DNA from: Siphonodentalium dalli | Lineage: Eukaryota; Mollusca; Scaphopoda; Gadilida; Siphonodentaliidae | Direction of reading: 5' to 3' | Assembly: GCA_032622095.1 (NCBI GenBank) | Contig: CP136069.1 | Span: forward strand, 7,392,036-7,456,035 | DNA length: 64,000 nucleotides | Notes under the pieces: generated by a model | Seen by the model: the letters and a program-made list of their open reading frames with translations, nothing else | What the model was told of the DNA's origin: nothing | The model's database searches: none | Position numbers and translations under genes: made by a program | Shown here: positions 10,195 to 20,282 of the stretch, one piece after another | Position numbering within the stretch: position 1 is the first letter of the stretch | Layout: every line of letters starts with the position of its first letter

Positions 10195-12341
10195 GGTGTG
10201 TGAAGTTGGTTTGACATTGGACGTTGGACGTTGGACGTTCAACAAAAACGATCTAAACACCGCATATTTGCAGATGAAAATTAGTGTGAAGTTGGTTTGA
10301 CATTGGACGTTGGACGTTGGACGTTCAACACTGTGGATCTAAAATGGGGTTACCGGCAGATGACTCGAATCGCACATATATAGGCACAGGTAGAACCGCT
10401 TTGTTTCGGTCCAAGCGGTATTGCGTGGGAATAATCTATGCTCCATAGGATTTCCCTACCGAAATTTCAAGGTTATTGATCCACTGGTTTTGCCTCTACC
10501 CTCTGCACTCACGGCGAACTTTAGACAGAATTTTCTAAGTCGAACGTCCATTTGTTTACCTTTCGAAAGACATTCAAACAGACATTCAAATATATGCTTC
10601 TGGCCCAATTATAGGGCCCGTTTCGGGTGCCATGGGCGTACCCGGATGTGTAACGAATGAAAATCATCGGCATATCATAATGCAGTTTGTGAGATAATGG
10701 GGGTGATCAAATATTTGTGAATATCGCTGTGAAGTTGGACGGACGTTGGACGTTCGTGGACATTCGCGACACGGTCTGTTTTCAATGAAATACCATAGAC
10801 TCGCATTTGTTGATATGACTAACAGCTGCCTTGTGCCCAAACAACTCTTATTTAAAAAAATCACCCTCCTTGCAAACATATTTCCATGCAAATAATCAAA
10901 TTGTTGAATGTCCACGAACGTCCAACGTCCGTCTAACTTCACAGCACAATTTCCAAAAAAAAAAAAAAAACGCAGTTTCCAGTTTGCACCAGGAGACTTC
11001 TCTTGACCTAATTCGCACTCTCAAACAGACAAATTTAAAAAAAAAAATTAAGAGAATTTTCCGAATGTTTTTTACTTTGAAAAACATTGGACGTTGGACG
11101 TTCAACACTGTGGATCTAAAATGGGGTTACCGGCAGATGACTCGAATCGCACATATATAGGCACAGGTAGAACCGCTTTGTTTCGGTCCAAGCGGTATTG
11201 CGTGGGAATAATCTATGCTCCATATGATTTCCCTACCGAAATTTCAAGGTTATTGATCCACTGGTTTTGCCTCTACCCTCTGCACTCACGGCGAACTTTA
11301 TACAGAATTTTCTAAGTCGAACGTCCATTTGTTTACCTTTCGAAAGACATTCAAACAGACATTCAAATATATGCTTCTGGCCCTATTATAGGGCCCGTTT
11401 CGGGTGCCATGGGCGTACCCGGATGTGTAACGAATGAAAATCATCGGCATATCATAATGCTTGCAGTTTGTGAGATAATGGGGGTGATCAAATATTTGGG
11501 AATATCGCTGTGAAGTTGGACGGACGTTGGACGTTCGTGGACATTCGCGACACGGTCTGTTTTCAATGAAATACCATAGACTCGCATTTGTTGATATGAC
11601 TAACAGCTGCCTTGTGCCCACACAACTCTTATTTAAAAAAATCACCCTCCTTGCAAACATATTTTTTTTTTGTTGGAAATTGTGCTGTGAAGTTAGACGG
11701 ACGTTGGACGTTCGTGGACATTCAACAATTTGATTATTTGCATGGAAATATGTTTGCAAGGAGGGTGATTTTTTTAAATAAGAGTTGTTTGGGCACAAGG
11801 CAGCTGTTAGTCATATCAACAAATGCGAGTCTATGGTATTTCATTGAAAACAGACCGTGTCGCGAATGTCCACGAACGTCCAACGTCCGTCCAACTTCAC
11901 AGCGATATTCACAAATATTTGATCACCCCCATTATCTCACAAACTGCATTATGATATGCCGATGATTTTCATTCGTTACACATCCGGGTACGCCCATGGC
12001 ACCCGAAACGGGCCCTATAATTGGGCCAGAAGCATATATTTGAATGTCTGTTTGAATGTCTTTCGAAAGGTAAACAAATGGACGTTCGACTTAGAAAATT
12101 CTGTCTAAAGTTCGCCGTGAGTGCAGAGGGTAGAGGCAAAACCAGTCGATCAATAACCTTGAAATTTCGGTAGGGAAATCATATGGAGCATAGATTATTC
12201 CCACGCAATACCGCTTGGACCGAAACAAAGCGGTTCTACCTGTGCCTATATATGTGCGATTCGAGTCATCTGCCGGTAACCCCATTTTAGATCCACAGTG
12301 TTGAACGTCCAACGTCCAATGTCAAACCAACTTCACACACC
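10195..12341. mobile_element. Composite 2.1-kb foldback element
   Basis: The ends are GGTGTGTGAAGTTGGTTTGA and its reverse complement. Three copies of a unit of about 650 bp lie inside: two direct (from about 10313 and 11088) and one inverted (about 11690-12300). The second and third therefore form a hairpin with arms of about 600 bp. The phrase ACGTTGGACGTT recurs at every unit edge. Copy 2 of the segmental duplication shows the uninterrupted site near 39408-39425. The flanks CTTCTATATTA and TTTCAATATTTA could be a decayed target duplication of about 9 bp, as in Mutator-like elements, but this is weak. No transposase ORF is seen. Confidence 0.8.
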
Positions 12342-12677
12342 TTTCAATATTTAGTTACAACAAAATGTTATGTTATGATAAATTTGATAATTGATAATAC
12401 TCTTTCATTGAGTCAATTGATAAATCATATTATATTCCTTTCTATTCTATTCTATTCTGTGACTGGTGCGCTCTGATTCTACTGGAGCGTACCAGTCATG
12501 CTTCTTTTCGATACATCAAGGGAGATAAACCATGTTGTCCCTGCGTGGAATTTGGTGATCAACCAGGAAGTGATTGTGCTGAAATTCTCTTTCATTGATT
12601 GACAATTTATGATCTGCGACTCGATTGTTTGCCATGGCACGTGACCACGGAATTTAATTATGGAAATAGACGAGGCA

Positions 12678-12685
12678 TATAAAAG
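12678..12685 (+). promoter_or_regulatory. Probable TATA box of the Rab24-like gene
   Basis: TATAAAAG lies 105 bp upstream of the ATG. The aligned position upstream of the second copy also has a TATA element (39688-39695), so the promoter was duplicated with the gene. No transcript evidence is available. Confidence 0.45.
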
Positions 12686-12789
12686 GTCTTTTTAGTTTAC
12701 TGTATGTAAAGTTAAACTTTGTTAAACATGTAGGAATATCAAATATCCCATGGAAGGCTTGAACTGTCTATTGTATTTTCACTGTGCTC

Positions 12790-13572
12790 ATGGCTAACAA
12801 TAAGGTTAATTTCAAAGTGGTCATTTGGGGGCAGAACTTCGTAGGGAAGTCGAGTCTGGTTGAAAGGTTTACTAAAGGAACATTCCGCGAAGTGACGGAT
12901 ATTACCATTGGCGCTCGCTTTAGTTCCAGACGCGTATCTGTTGAAGGGATGTCACTTTGTTTAGGAGTATGGAACCTATCATGTTGTGAGATATGGATGC
13001 GGAAATTTGCAGGTCATGTTTGGTATCTCAGAGATGCATATGCTGTTATAATGTGTTTCTCTTTGACTGACAAATCCAGTTTTGATCGAGTTCGGTATTG
13101 GGTGGACAAAGTTAAATCCGTGGAGAAAAATTGTAAGATCTATTTGTGTGCCACAAAGAAAGATCTTGTCACTACTCACCCGAGTCTGATAAATGTGACT
13201 GAAGATGAAGTTAGCGCACTAGCTTCGGATGTTGGCTGTGAAGTTTTCCAGACATCAAGTAAATATGACCAACAGGTAGACGAATTGTTCATGGCTATTA
13301 CAAAAGATTACATAAAAGAAAAGGAGATAGCAGACGACCGACACGAGGGCAGATTTACCCGAACTGGCTTTTCCAACTTATCTTCCCTCAAAGCATATTC
13401 AACTCCACTACCAGTTCGAGAGGGCACAGTTGCAGACGACCGACACGAGGGTACAATTGCAGACGACCGACACGAGGGCACAGTTGCAGACGACCGACAC
13501 GAGGGCACTGTTGTAGGCGACCGACACGAGGGCACAGTTGTAATGGAGACAAGTAGATGCACCATTACTTAG
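12790..13572 (+). CDS. Rab24-like small GTPase with C-terminal repeats
   Basis: A single-exon ORF of 260 residues. The preceding in-frame GTG is not a credible eukaryotic start, so ATG at 12790 is chosen. G1 is GQNFVGKS (14-21). The switch I Thr sits in TIGARF (about 39-44). G4 is ATKKDL (about 121-126) and G5 is QTSSK (about 154-158). LCATKKDL, SSFDRVRYW and VDELF are typical of Rab24, which has T-K-x-D rather than N-K-x-D at G4. The G3 region, normally WDTAG, reads WNLSCCE (61-67), so the Mg-coordinating Asp and switch II Gly are missing. The C-terminus adds about 85 residues with five DRHEG motifs in 9-residue units and ends RCTIT, with no canonical prenylation cysteines. Lack of introns suggests retrocopy origin, yet a TATA-bearing flank is shared with copy 2. 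It may be a diverged, GTPase-impaired paralogue or an early pseudogene. Confidence 0.75.
   Translation: MANNKVNFKVVIWGQNFVGKSSLVERFTKGTFREVTDITIGARFSSRRVSVEGMSLCLGVWNLSCCEIWMRKFAGHVWYLRDAYAVIMCFSLTDKSSFDRVRYWVDKVKSVEKNCKIYLCATKKDLVTTHPSLINVTEDEVSALASDVGCEVFQTSSKYDQQVDELFMAITKDYIKEKEIADDRHEGRFTRTGFSNLSSLKAYSTPLPVREGTVADDRHEGTIADDRHEGTVADDRHEGTVVGDRHEGTVVMETSRCTIT
13425..13545 (+). repeat. 27-bp coding minisatellite in the Rab24-like ORF
   Basis: Consecutive units of GACGACCGACACGAGGGCAC plus seven bases encode ADDRHEGTV. An isolated partial unit lies upstream at 13327-13350. The second gene copy (40219-40330) has the same unit with different copy number and substitutions. Unit length is a multiple of three, so changes in number keep the frame. 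Confidence 0.85.
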
Positions 13573-13610
13573 ACCGAGATTGCTGAATGAGAAATTGGAC
13601 CGGTTACACT

Positions 13611-13977
13611 AATTGCAGCAAGTCCCTGGAAATGCAACAAGTCTCCTAGAAATACAGCAAGGCCCTCAAGCCGAGGGTGGATTACGGTGGATTAGTCATG
13701 TGTGTTTACACAACGATCTGTTTAATAAGTGGAGGTGCTGGTTACAAAGGGCTTTAAAAATCTACAAATGCCCATCTTAAATAATTAGTATGGGATAAAG
13801 ATTTCCAATCAACACTAATCAACTGCCACATATCATAAATCAATGGATAATAAAACACTGATTAAACTCATCAACAACTCCAGTAATCCACCCCAATTAG
13901 AGGGACTTGCTGCATTTCTAGGGGACTTGCTATATTTCTAGGGATTTGCCTCATTTCAAAGGACTTGCTGCATTTAA
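13611..13977. mobile_element. Foldback MITE with AGCAAGTCC repeats
   Basis: The left part AATTGCAGCAAGTCCCTGGA is mirrored at the right by AGGACTTGCTGCATTTA. Both arms contain several copies of the GCAAGTCC/GGACTTGC phrase about 20 bp apart. Copy 2 of the segmental duplication lacks this block between the gene and the tail. No target duplication is clear. Confidence 0.65.
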
Positions 13978-14254
13978 GAAAAACCAGTTGGACACAATTT
14001 GCTTTGATGTTGGTGGTTCCTGCTGAATTGCTATGGTGTCGGTAGGGCAAAACGGTGCTGTTAAAAATGTACCGTTATTGTTGGAGTCCGCCCACCAATG
14101 ATCACGAATTATGGCCCTTTATTTTGAATTACTGCGGGCACATTTTGCCACGCCCTAGCGATGCTTTTGTTTTTTTAAGTTGTCATTCGGCCTTTGACAA
14201 ATCTGAACGAATTGAGGAAAGTCATATTGTGTGTAGAAAACGTTCGAAAAGTTT

Positions 14255-14700
14255 TTAAAGGCCTACTTAATCTTCGAGTCACCGATTATTTTTGTTAAAG
14301 TGCCTTGATATATGGTTTTAATAACAATCTATGCCATAAAATATGATAAAAATATTATAAATAATCACCATTTAGAACGTCTATGTCTCAGAAGGTGACC
14401 ATTGAGTAATAGAAAATAGCTGAAATTATAAAATCATTTCCACCGTTATAGCTCCCAGAATGCAACAGAATTCTAACTATAGTTTATTTTCAATGGAAGG
14501 GGAATAACTCTATATCTAAATATATAGAGTTATTCCCCTTCCATTGAAAATAATAGACTTCGTGCATAAACTTTAGTACAGAGCAGACGTAAGTATCTCA
14601 ACAAAAACAACATGTTTACAGTTTATTACCTTGAATAAGTTGAAAATACAATGTTTTGGAGCTTTCTCTTTCAAATGGTATATAATATGGCATATTATAT
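14255..14700. mobile_element. MITE family C, right-truncated
   Basis: It begins TTAAAGGCCTACTTAATCTT and follows the family consensus through the ACTCTATATC hairpin to GGCATATTATATAC. The right terminus is missing, replaced by a LINE fragment. It interrupts the tail of segmental duplication copy 1. Confidence 0.75.
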
Positions 14701-15215
14701 ACAAACCTATAGGATATTTAAAGATGAAAAAAATTGAGCCATATGTCGTTCATAAATTGTTCGCGAAATGTTTTCTAGATCGCGCGTGAGCAACCACATA
14801 TTGGCAATAGAAAAGGGGAGGCATAGACAACCAGTAATACTATTAGAAAATCGGCTGTGTTCCATGTGTGACAAACAATGTGTCGAATCTGAAATGCATT
14901 TTATCATTGAATGTAACGCATACGATGACTTTAGATCTAATTTATTCAGCGAAATTGAGAAACACGATAGTGAATTCAATAACTTGAATGACGCAGCTAA
15001 ATGTGCAATGATTATGATAATATTAAATTAATTAACAAGGTTTGCAACATAGTCAGGCTATTGTTCCTTCGGCGGAATAATAACACTTGAAGAAATTGTT
15101 GAGGGAATATTGATAAGAACTGTGTTTGCATTATAATAATTTTTTATGTATTGCTTATTTATGTTTATTACATGATTCTACCCTTATTCCATTCAATAAA
15201 CCCATTCTATAAATT
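14701..15215 (+). pseudogene. LINE C-terminal fragment (LINE 3)
   Basis: On the plus strand, a frame ending at 15031 carries RVSNHILAIEKGRHRQPV, then RLCSMCDKQCVESEMHFIIE and CNAYDDFRSNLF. This is the Cys/His end of a CR1-like ORF2 and parallels the end of LINE 1. The RT core is absent, so the copy is severely 5'-truncated. The following 180 bp, with AATAAA-type signals and CATTCTATAAA, is probably its 3' UTR. Confidence 0.75.
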
Positions 15216-15519
15216 GTGATATTAAACGTTCGTTTAATAACAGGAAATAGTGCCAGGTGGCCTTTGACTACAGGTTTGTGGTCTGTTAACATTCCATAAG
15301 CTACGTCTCAAAATACTATAGCTTCCAATATTTTTCCAACAATCTATTATGAATGAAGAGTTTGAAAAATTATATCATTAAATATACGCCAATATATGCG
15401 CCAAAGAGTCTTTATTTATCTGGGACTATTTCTTTACGCGGCAAACAACGAATAGTGACGTGAAACGTCATCGCATGTCTTATAGAAGCCGATGTTAGTT
15501 TCGTGTCCCATTTGTTGAT
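15216..15519. other. No recognisable feature
   Basis: Spacer between the LINE fragment and the family B MITE. No ORF or repeat signal is evident. Confidence 0.4.
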
Positions 15520-16119
15520 TTAAAGGGGTACTGTACCCAAGATGTTGTTGTTGGTTTCTATAATCCCCGAGTCGGAGAATAAGGTAACAACTTTTCCATT
15601 TTTTGAAAGTCTGTTGAGTACGAAGTATTGTTACGGATGGCAAATTTACCGGAATGCAAAAATACAAATTGTCGTTGTCGAGTAATTTTTGTACAGTTTT
15701 CAACCAAATGAATCAAATAAACATTATATTATATGCTTAGTAGTCCCATATACTCATTTAAGTTAGTGTATGGTCACTAGTCAACGAGTGGCTTGGGTTT
15801 TCTCCCCGTATAAGCATAATGTTTCAAACGATCGTGTGTGCAATTGTTTTATTAATCCAGTATCCCTCAATTATAATTTGATTACGTTTTGTACACGGAA
15901 ATTCCAATTTTAAGAGACGCCATTTTATGGCTGGAGCCATAAAATCAATTTATATTAAATTATTAACTTTTAAATGATTAAATTTTAAGATAGCCTATTA
16001 ACCTGAGCGTTTACAGAATACATCTTCGACTCAAATTACTTATATTTCTATATAGTATCGATAATAGATCGTTGTTATCACCGGGAATTTATTGAAAATG
16101 GCGTACAGTACCCCTTTAA
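15520..16119. mobile_element. MITE family B, copy 1
   Basis: Ends TTAAAGGGGTACTGTACCCA and CGTACAGTACCCCTTTAA sit between TTAA repeats. It is nearly identical to 55278-55877 over its whole length and partly matches the expanded copy at 60643-63156. The interior includes a small hairpin CATTTTATGGCTGGAGCCAT. Short open frames inside it are identical in both copies but show no protein character. Confidence 0.85.
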
Positions 16120-16160
16120 GTATGTTTTGTCGATGTTTTGGATCATGTAATAAATAGAAT

Positions 16161-16301
16161 CTACAACTCGTACCCAGTTTATAGCGGAAATTACAAAACT
16201 CGTCCAGTAAATTAGGTCTGGACCTCGCCAAAGGCTCGGTCCAGACCTAATTTACTGGACTCGTTTTGTAAATTCCGCTATAAACTGGGGACTCATTGTA
16301 G
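16161..16301. mobile_element. 141-bp hairpin MITE
   Basis: CTACAACTCGTACCCAGTTT and its reverse complement enclose TCCAGTAAATTAGGTCTGGA and its mirror, around a loop of about 15 bases. The arms are almost perfect, suggesting recent origin. No clear target duplication was found. Confidence 0.75.
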
Positions 16302-16380
16302 ATCCTCTATATATGATACTCATCAGTATCTTGCTACTGCCCATTGAGGTGTTTTGCAATAAATTCTTGAATCTTGTATA

Positions 16381-16694
16381 TCTCATATATATTTTGAAGA
16401 CCTCTGTCTGTATGATTGTATGTTTGTTTGTCATTTATACAAATCTACGATTCTCGACCGATCGGGACGAAATTTGGTACTTGTGTGTAGTTTGACCAGG
16501 CGGTGGACGTTGTCGTATTGGCGAGCCCGTGCGGCGCCCGCTTCGCGCATGCGCAGACGAGATCTAGGAAACGGGTGGAGCTATCGACTTGAAATTTGGT
16601 TTTTGAATAGCCCGGACAACGTCGGGTTGGGTAGAGCTATCGACTTGAAATTTGGTTTTTGAATAGACCGGACAACGTCGGGCTCATCGGCTAG
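16381..16694 (+). mobile_element. Non-autonomous Helitron-like element, array copy 1
   Basis: It begins TCTCATATATATTTTGAAGA and ends with hairpin-forming CCGGACAACGTCGGGC, then TCATCGG and CTAG. A 3' stem followed by CTRR is the Helitron signature, and elements start with TC. There is no Rep/helicase ORF. The 3' part is duplicated internally. Confidence 0.7.
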
Positions 16695-17196
16695 TCTCAT
16701 ATATATTTTGAAGACCTCTGTCTGTATGTTTGTTTGTATGTTTGTCATTAATACAAATCTACGATTCTCGACCGATCGGAACGAAACTTGGTACGTGTGT
16801 GTAGTTTGACCAGGCGGTGGTCGTTGTCGTATTGGCGAGCCCGTGCGACGCCCGTGCTGCGCATGCGCAGACGAGATCTCGGAAACGGGTGGAGCTATCG
16901 ACTTGAAATTTGGTATGTGAATGTATCTTGCCCCGAATACGAATTTTATCGGGTCGCCGAGCCCGTGCGACGCCAGCTTCGCGCATGCGCAGACGAGATC
17001 TCGGAAACGGGTGGAGCTATCGACTTGAAATTTGGTATGTGAATGTATCTTGCCCCGGATACGAATTTTATCGGGTCGCCGAGCCCGTGCGACACCAGCT
17101 TCGCGCATGCGCAGACGATATCTCGGAAACGGGTGGAGCTATCGACTTGAAATTTGGTTTTTTAATAGCCCGGACAACGTCGGGCTCATCGGCTAG
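16695..17196 (+). mobile_element. Non-autonomous Helitron-like element, array copy 2
   Basis: It starts with TCTC directly after the CTAG of the previous copy and ends at another stem plus CTAG. The interior has two tandem copies of a 120-bp block (GACGAGATCTCGGAAACGGG, then GGAGCTATCGACTTGAAATT). The long open frames on both strands arise from this periodicity and are not genes. Confidence 0.7.
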
Positions 17197-17750
17197 TCTC
17201 CTATATATTTTGAAGACCTCTGTCTGTCTGTATGTATGTATGTCAGTTATACAAATCTACGATTCTCGACCGATCGGGACGAAACTTGGTACGTGTGTGT
17301 AGTTTGACCAGGCGGTGGTCGTTGTCGTATTGGCGAGCCCGTGCGACGCCCGTGCAGCGCATGCGCAGACGAGATCTCGGAAACGGGTGGAGCTATCGAC
17401 TTGAAATTTGGTATGTGAATGTATCTTGCCCCGGATACCAATTTTATCGGGTCGCCGAGCCAGTGCGACGCCAGCTTCGCGCATTCGCAGACGAGATCTC
17501 GGAAACGGGTGGAGCTATCGACTTGAAATTTGATATGTGAATGTATCTTGCCCCGGATACGAATTTTATCGGATCGCCGAGCCCGTGCGACGCCAGCTTC
17601 GCGCATGCGTAGATCAGAGCTCGGAAACGGGTAGAGCTATCGACTTGAAATTTGGTTTTTGAATAGCCCGGACAACGTCGGGCTGGGTAGAGCTATCGAC
17701 TTGAAATTTGGTTTTTGAATAGCCCGGACAACGTCGGGCACATCAGCTAG
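17197..17750 (+). mobile_element. Non-autonomous Helitron-like element, array copy 3
   Basis: It again begins TCTC immediately after CTAG and ends CATCAGCTAG after the CCGGACAACGTCGGGC stem. It contains two 120-bp blocks and a duplicated 3' end. Confidence 0.7.
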
Positions 17751-18427
17751 TCTACTATATATTTTGAGACTTCGTATATGTGTGTGTGTGTACTTTATAG
17801 AATCGAAAACGCCTGGACCGATCGAGACCTAACTTCCTATATAAGGGTAAAACCCCACGGGAATGGTCGTCGTCGCGTTTTGGACAAGCTCTGAGCACTC
17901 ATTCTCCACTCCCAATCATCAAAATCACCACAAACGGCACTGCGGGGGTTAATCGCGTTGATAGTTAAAGAGCGTTCCTATCCGCAGTGTAGTTGATAAA
18001 GAGCGTATGTGCGTAATGTGATTCTTACGTCTGGGTCTGGGCGTGTGCGTTAGTATACAGACATGAGCGTGTTGTGTGATTCTTACGTACTTAGGGCTTC
18101 CTAGGAACGCGGATCGGGTCAGTTTTTCCGCTCTATGTGATCTTCACCTTGAAACGGGTACCCACAAATGATATATATGTGTGTGTCCTTTATAGACTCG
18201 AACTGATTGAGCTCAAACTTGCTACCTACGGGAAGTGTCGTGGACCGGTTAAATTGTGACCCCGACCTGACCTTGACCTTGAAAATGATAAATTCAAGGT
18301 CAAATCGGGTAAAATATTGAAAAACCAAAAATTAAAAACAAAACATTAAATTAAAAAATTAATTTTTTTTTTTTTATAAATTGTCACGTTTCTGACGAAC
18401 GCCGCCAGTGGCGGGCTAACATGCTAG
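17751..18427 (+). mobile_element. Helitron-like element of a related subfamily, array copy 4
   Basis: It begins TCTACTATATATTTTGAGAC and ends CCGCCAGTGGCGG, then GCTAACATG and CTAG. Both its 5' region (ACTTTATAGAATCGAAAACG) and its 3' stem match the minus-strand element at 41223-42084, so it is a different subfamily from copies 1-3. Confidence 0.65.
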
Positions 18428-18645
18428 TTTTATATAATGTGACACGACAAAACCTCAACAAAAACAACACGTTCATAGTTTATTACACCGGATAAGTTGA
18501 TAATACAATGTTTCGGAGCTTCCTCTTTCAAATGGTATATAATATGGCATATATTTTTTATAATGTGATCTGGGGGTTCGAAAATATATTTTTGTATCTT
18601 GTATATAATGTGATCTGGGGGATCGGAAATTAAGTGGGCCTTTAA
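18428..18645. mobile_element. MITE family C, right-end fragment
   Basis: It matches the right third of family C (CAACAAAAACAACACGTTCA through TTAAGTGGGCCTTTAA). The left part is missing at the Helitron 3' boundary. A short stretch near TGTATATAATGTGATCTGGG is duplicated. Confidence 0.7.
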
Positions 18646-18717
18646 TAAAGATGTGTTACTTTTTGCAAACTGCTCATAATTGTGATGGCTATTCGTCTGT
18701 CGTCTGCTTATATACTC

Positions 18718-19107
18718 TTAAAGTTACTCAATCAGATTAAGCACCCCTAAATTACTATCAGATATCGATTTTTGAAGTTTGTTAATTTTTGGAGAAGTGG
18801 TCCACTTCCACGTTCTCAAACCAGCTCAAACAGACAAATTGCGGATGTAAGATGGATAACTCTAAAATCAAGTGGTTACTATTAACAATAACAACCAATT
18901 GATTTTAGAGTTATCTACATCCGCAATTTGTTTGTTTGAGCACGTGGAAGTGGACCACTTCTCCAAAAATTAACAAACTTCAAAAATCGATATCTGATCA
19001 CTCTGATCTTTGAAGGGTGGGTTCCTCGACTCGAATCAAATAGTTTTTACCCCCGAAGCCAAATAAATAGTAATTTAGGGGTGCTTAATCGAATTGAGTA
19101 CCTTTAA
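18718..19107. mobile_element. MITE family A, palindromic copy
   Basis: TTAA flanks both ends (left AGTTACTCAATCAGAT, right ATTGAGTACCT). Copy 2 of the block gives the empty site ATTCTTAACATGCACCC near 53998, showing a single TTAA. The element is an almost complete inverted repeat centred near 18886. Confidence 0.85.
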
Positions 19108-19132
19108 CATCCACCAAATGAATAATATATAC

Positions 19133-19231
19133 CACAGGTATATATGGCACAATAGACACCACCACTCCAAAGACATATAAGTCTTATATATGTCTTTGTG
19201 GTGGGGGAGTGTATTGTGCCAAATACATGTG
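19133..19231. mobile_element. 99-bp hairpin MITE (CACAGG family)
   Basis: CACAGG at one end and CATGTG at the other enclose mirrored arms (TGGCACAATAGACACCACCA and TGGTGGGGGAGTGTATTGTG). Relatives are at 52219-52347 and 54026-54166. The flanks TAATATATAC and TAATAGAC may be a decayed 8-bp duplication. Confidence 0.7.
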
Positions 19232-19398
19232 TAATAGACCATTCCAATGTATACTAGTATAACTGAGTGGGAGAGTACATTTAGCAAAGGTTTAGCAGTA
19301 CTCATGCATGCATCAATATATCACACGTATGGAAACAGATAATGCTATACACATCTTGTTAGCAGCTAACCCCATCCTTTTTAACAATTACGTGCAAC

Positions 19399-19868
19399 TT
19401 AAAGGTACTCAATCCGATCAGACGCTCCTAAATTACCATTTCTATGGCGTTGGGGGTAAAAAATATTTGATTCGAGTCGAGGAACCCACCCATCAAAGCT
19501 CGATCAGAGTGATCATATATTGATTTTTGAAGTTTGTTATTTCTCGAGATGTGTACTAATAATTTGCACAGAAACACGTGGTTAAACGGACAAATTGCGA
19601 ATGAAGATGGATAACTATAAAATCAAGTGTTAATAATTACCACTTGATTTTAGAGTTATCCATCTTCATCCGCAATTTTGACCGAGACCATCTTTTTGAC
19701 GGCGTGTTTCTGGGCAACAAACAATTGATATAATAAACTTCTAAAATCGATATCTGATCACTCTGAGCTTTGATGGGTGGGTTCCTCGACTCGAATAAAA
19801 TATGTTTTTACCCCCGAAGTCAAAGAAATAGTAATTTAGGAGCGTCTGGTCGGATTGAGTACCTTTAA
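19399..19868. mobile_element. MITE family A
   Basis: TTAAAGGTACTCAATCCGAT at the left and CGGATTGAGTACCTTTAA at the right. The other copy of the block reads GTGCAACGTAAGC across the site (54798), with no element. The interior is a foldback around AAATCAAGTG. Confidence 0.85.
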
Positions 19869-19964
19869 GCCATATCTGAACTTGGCCGTATGCGTGTGAT
19901 ATAGAGTCGTCACTATAAGAAAAGTATTGAGACATAAAATATAATATGACTCGATAGTATGTAG

Positions 19965-19966
<2 letters not shown>

Positions 19967-20040
<74 letters not shown>
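19967..20040. repeat. (AT)n microsatellite
   Basis: About 37 uninterrupted AT units. It probably represents the 3' tail of the minus-strand SINE that follows, fused with a pre-existing TATATA tract. Confidence 0.9.
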
Positions 20041-20043
<3 letters not shown>

Positions 20044-20282
20044 AGAGTTATGGAGGCACGGACTCAGTATGAGTGTTCATTGCTTCATATTTGCGTGAAC
20101 AAATTCTCATTTCTTATCGAAATAGCCATGTGTCGATCGGAATGGTACATCGAGATGTTCCCCAAACCAAATCAAGCTTGAAAACCGGTCCCGATTTTCA
20201 TCCATGCCGGGGTTCGAACCCGCGCCAACCTCGTCTAGCCCAGACTGTGATGATCTTATCCACGACCTAACCACATCGGCTA
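20041..20282 (-). mobile_element. tRNA-derived SINE with (AT)n tail
   Basis: Read on the minus strand it begins near GCCGATGTGGTTAGGTCGTG, which resembles a pol III A box. About 40 nt later comes CGGGTTCGAACCCCGG, a B box. A tRNA-unrelated body follows and then the (AT)n tract at 20040-19967. It lacks a foldable anticodon arm of normal size, so a functional tRNA gene is unlikely. It sits in an insertion absent from the paralogous block at 54.9 kb. Confidence 0.6.

Larger units (their letters stand above)
9757..14254 (+). repeat. Segmental duplication, copy 1 (carries Rab24-like gene)
   Basis: Sequence starting CTCGTAATATTTGGCCTTGA matches 21835-21961, then 36928-37062, then 39294-40423 and on to about 40670, in the same order and orientation. 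The match includes the promoter region, the Rab24-like ORF and the 3' flank (GTTGGTGGTTCCTGCTGAAT). Copy 1 lacks the 15-kb and 2.2-kb insertions of copy 2, and has its own insertions at 10195-12341 and about 13611-13977. Positions 9894-9896 are the empty site of the 15-kb element. Confidence 0.85.

Noticed and set aside
16581-17606. Long ORFs of 84-175 codons on both strands in the Helitron array
   Set aside because: They follow the 120-bp non-coding tandem unit in different frames and are repeated with it.
20160-20280. Functional tRNA gene on the minus strand
   Set aside because: A and B boxes are present but no proper cloverleaf with a 7-bp anticodon arm could be drawn. A SINE head explains it better.
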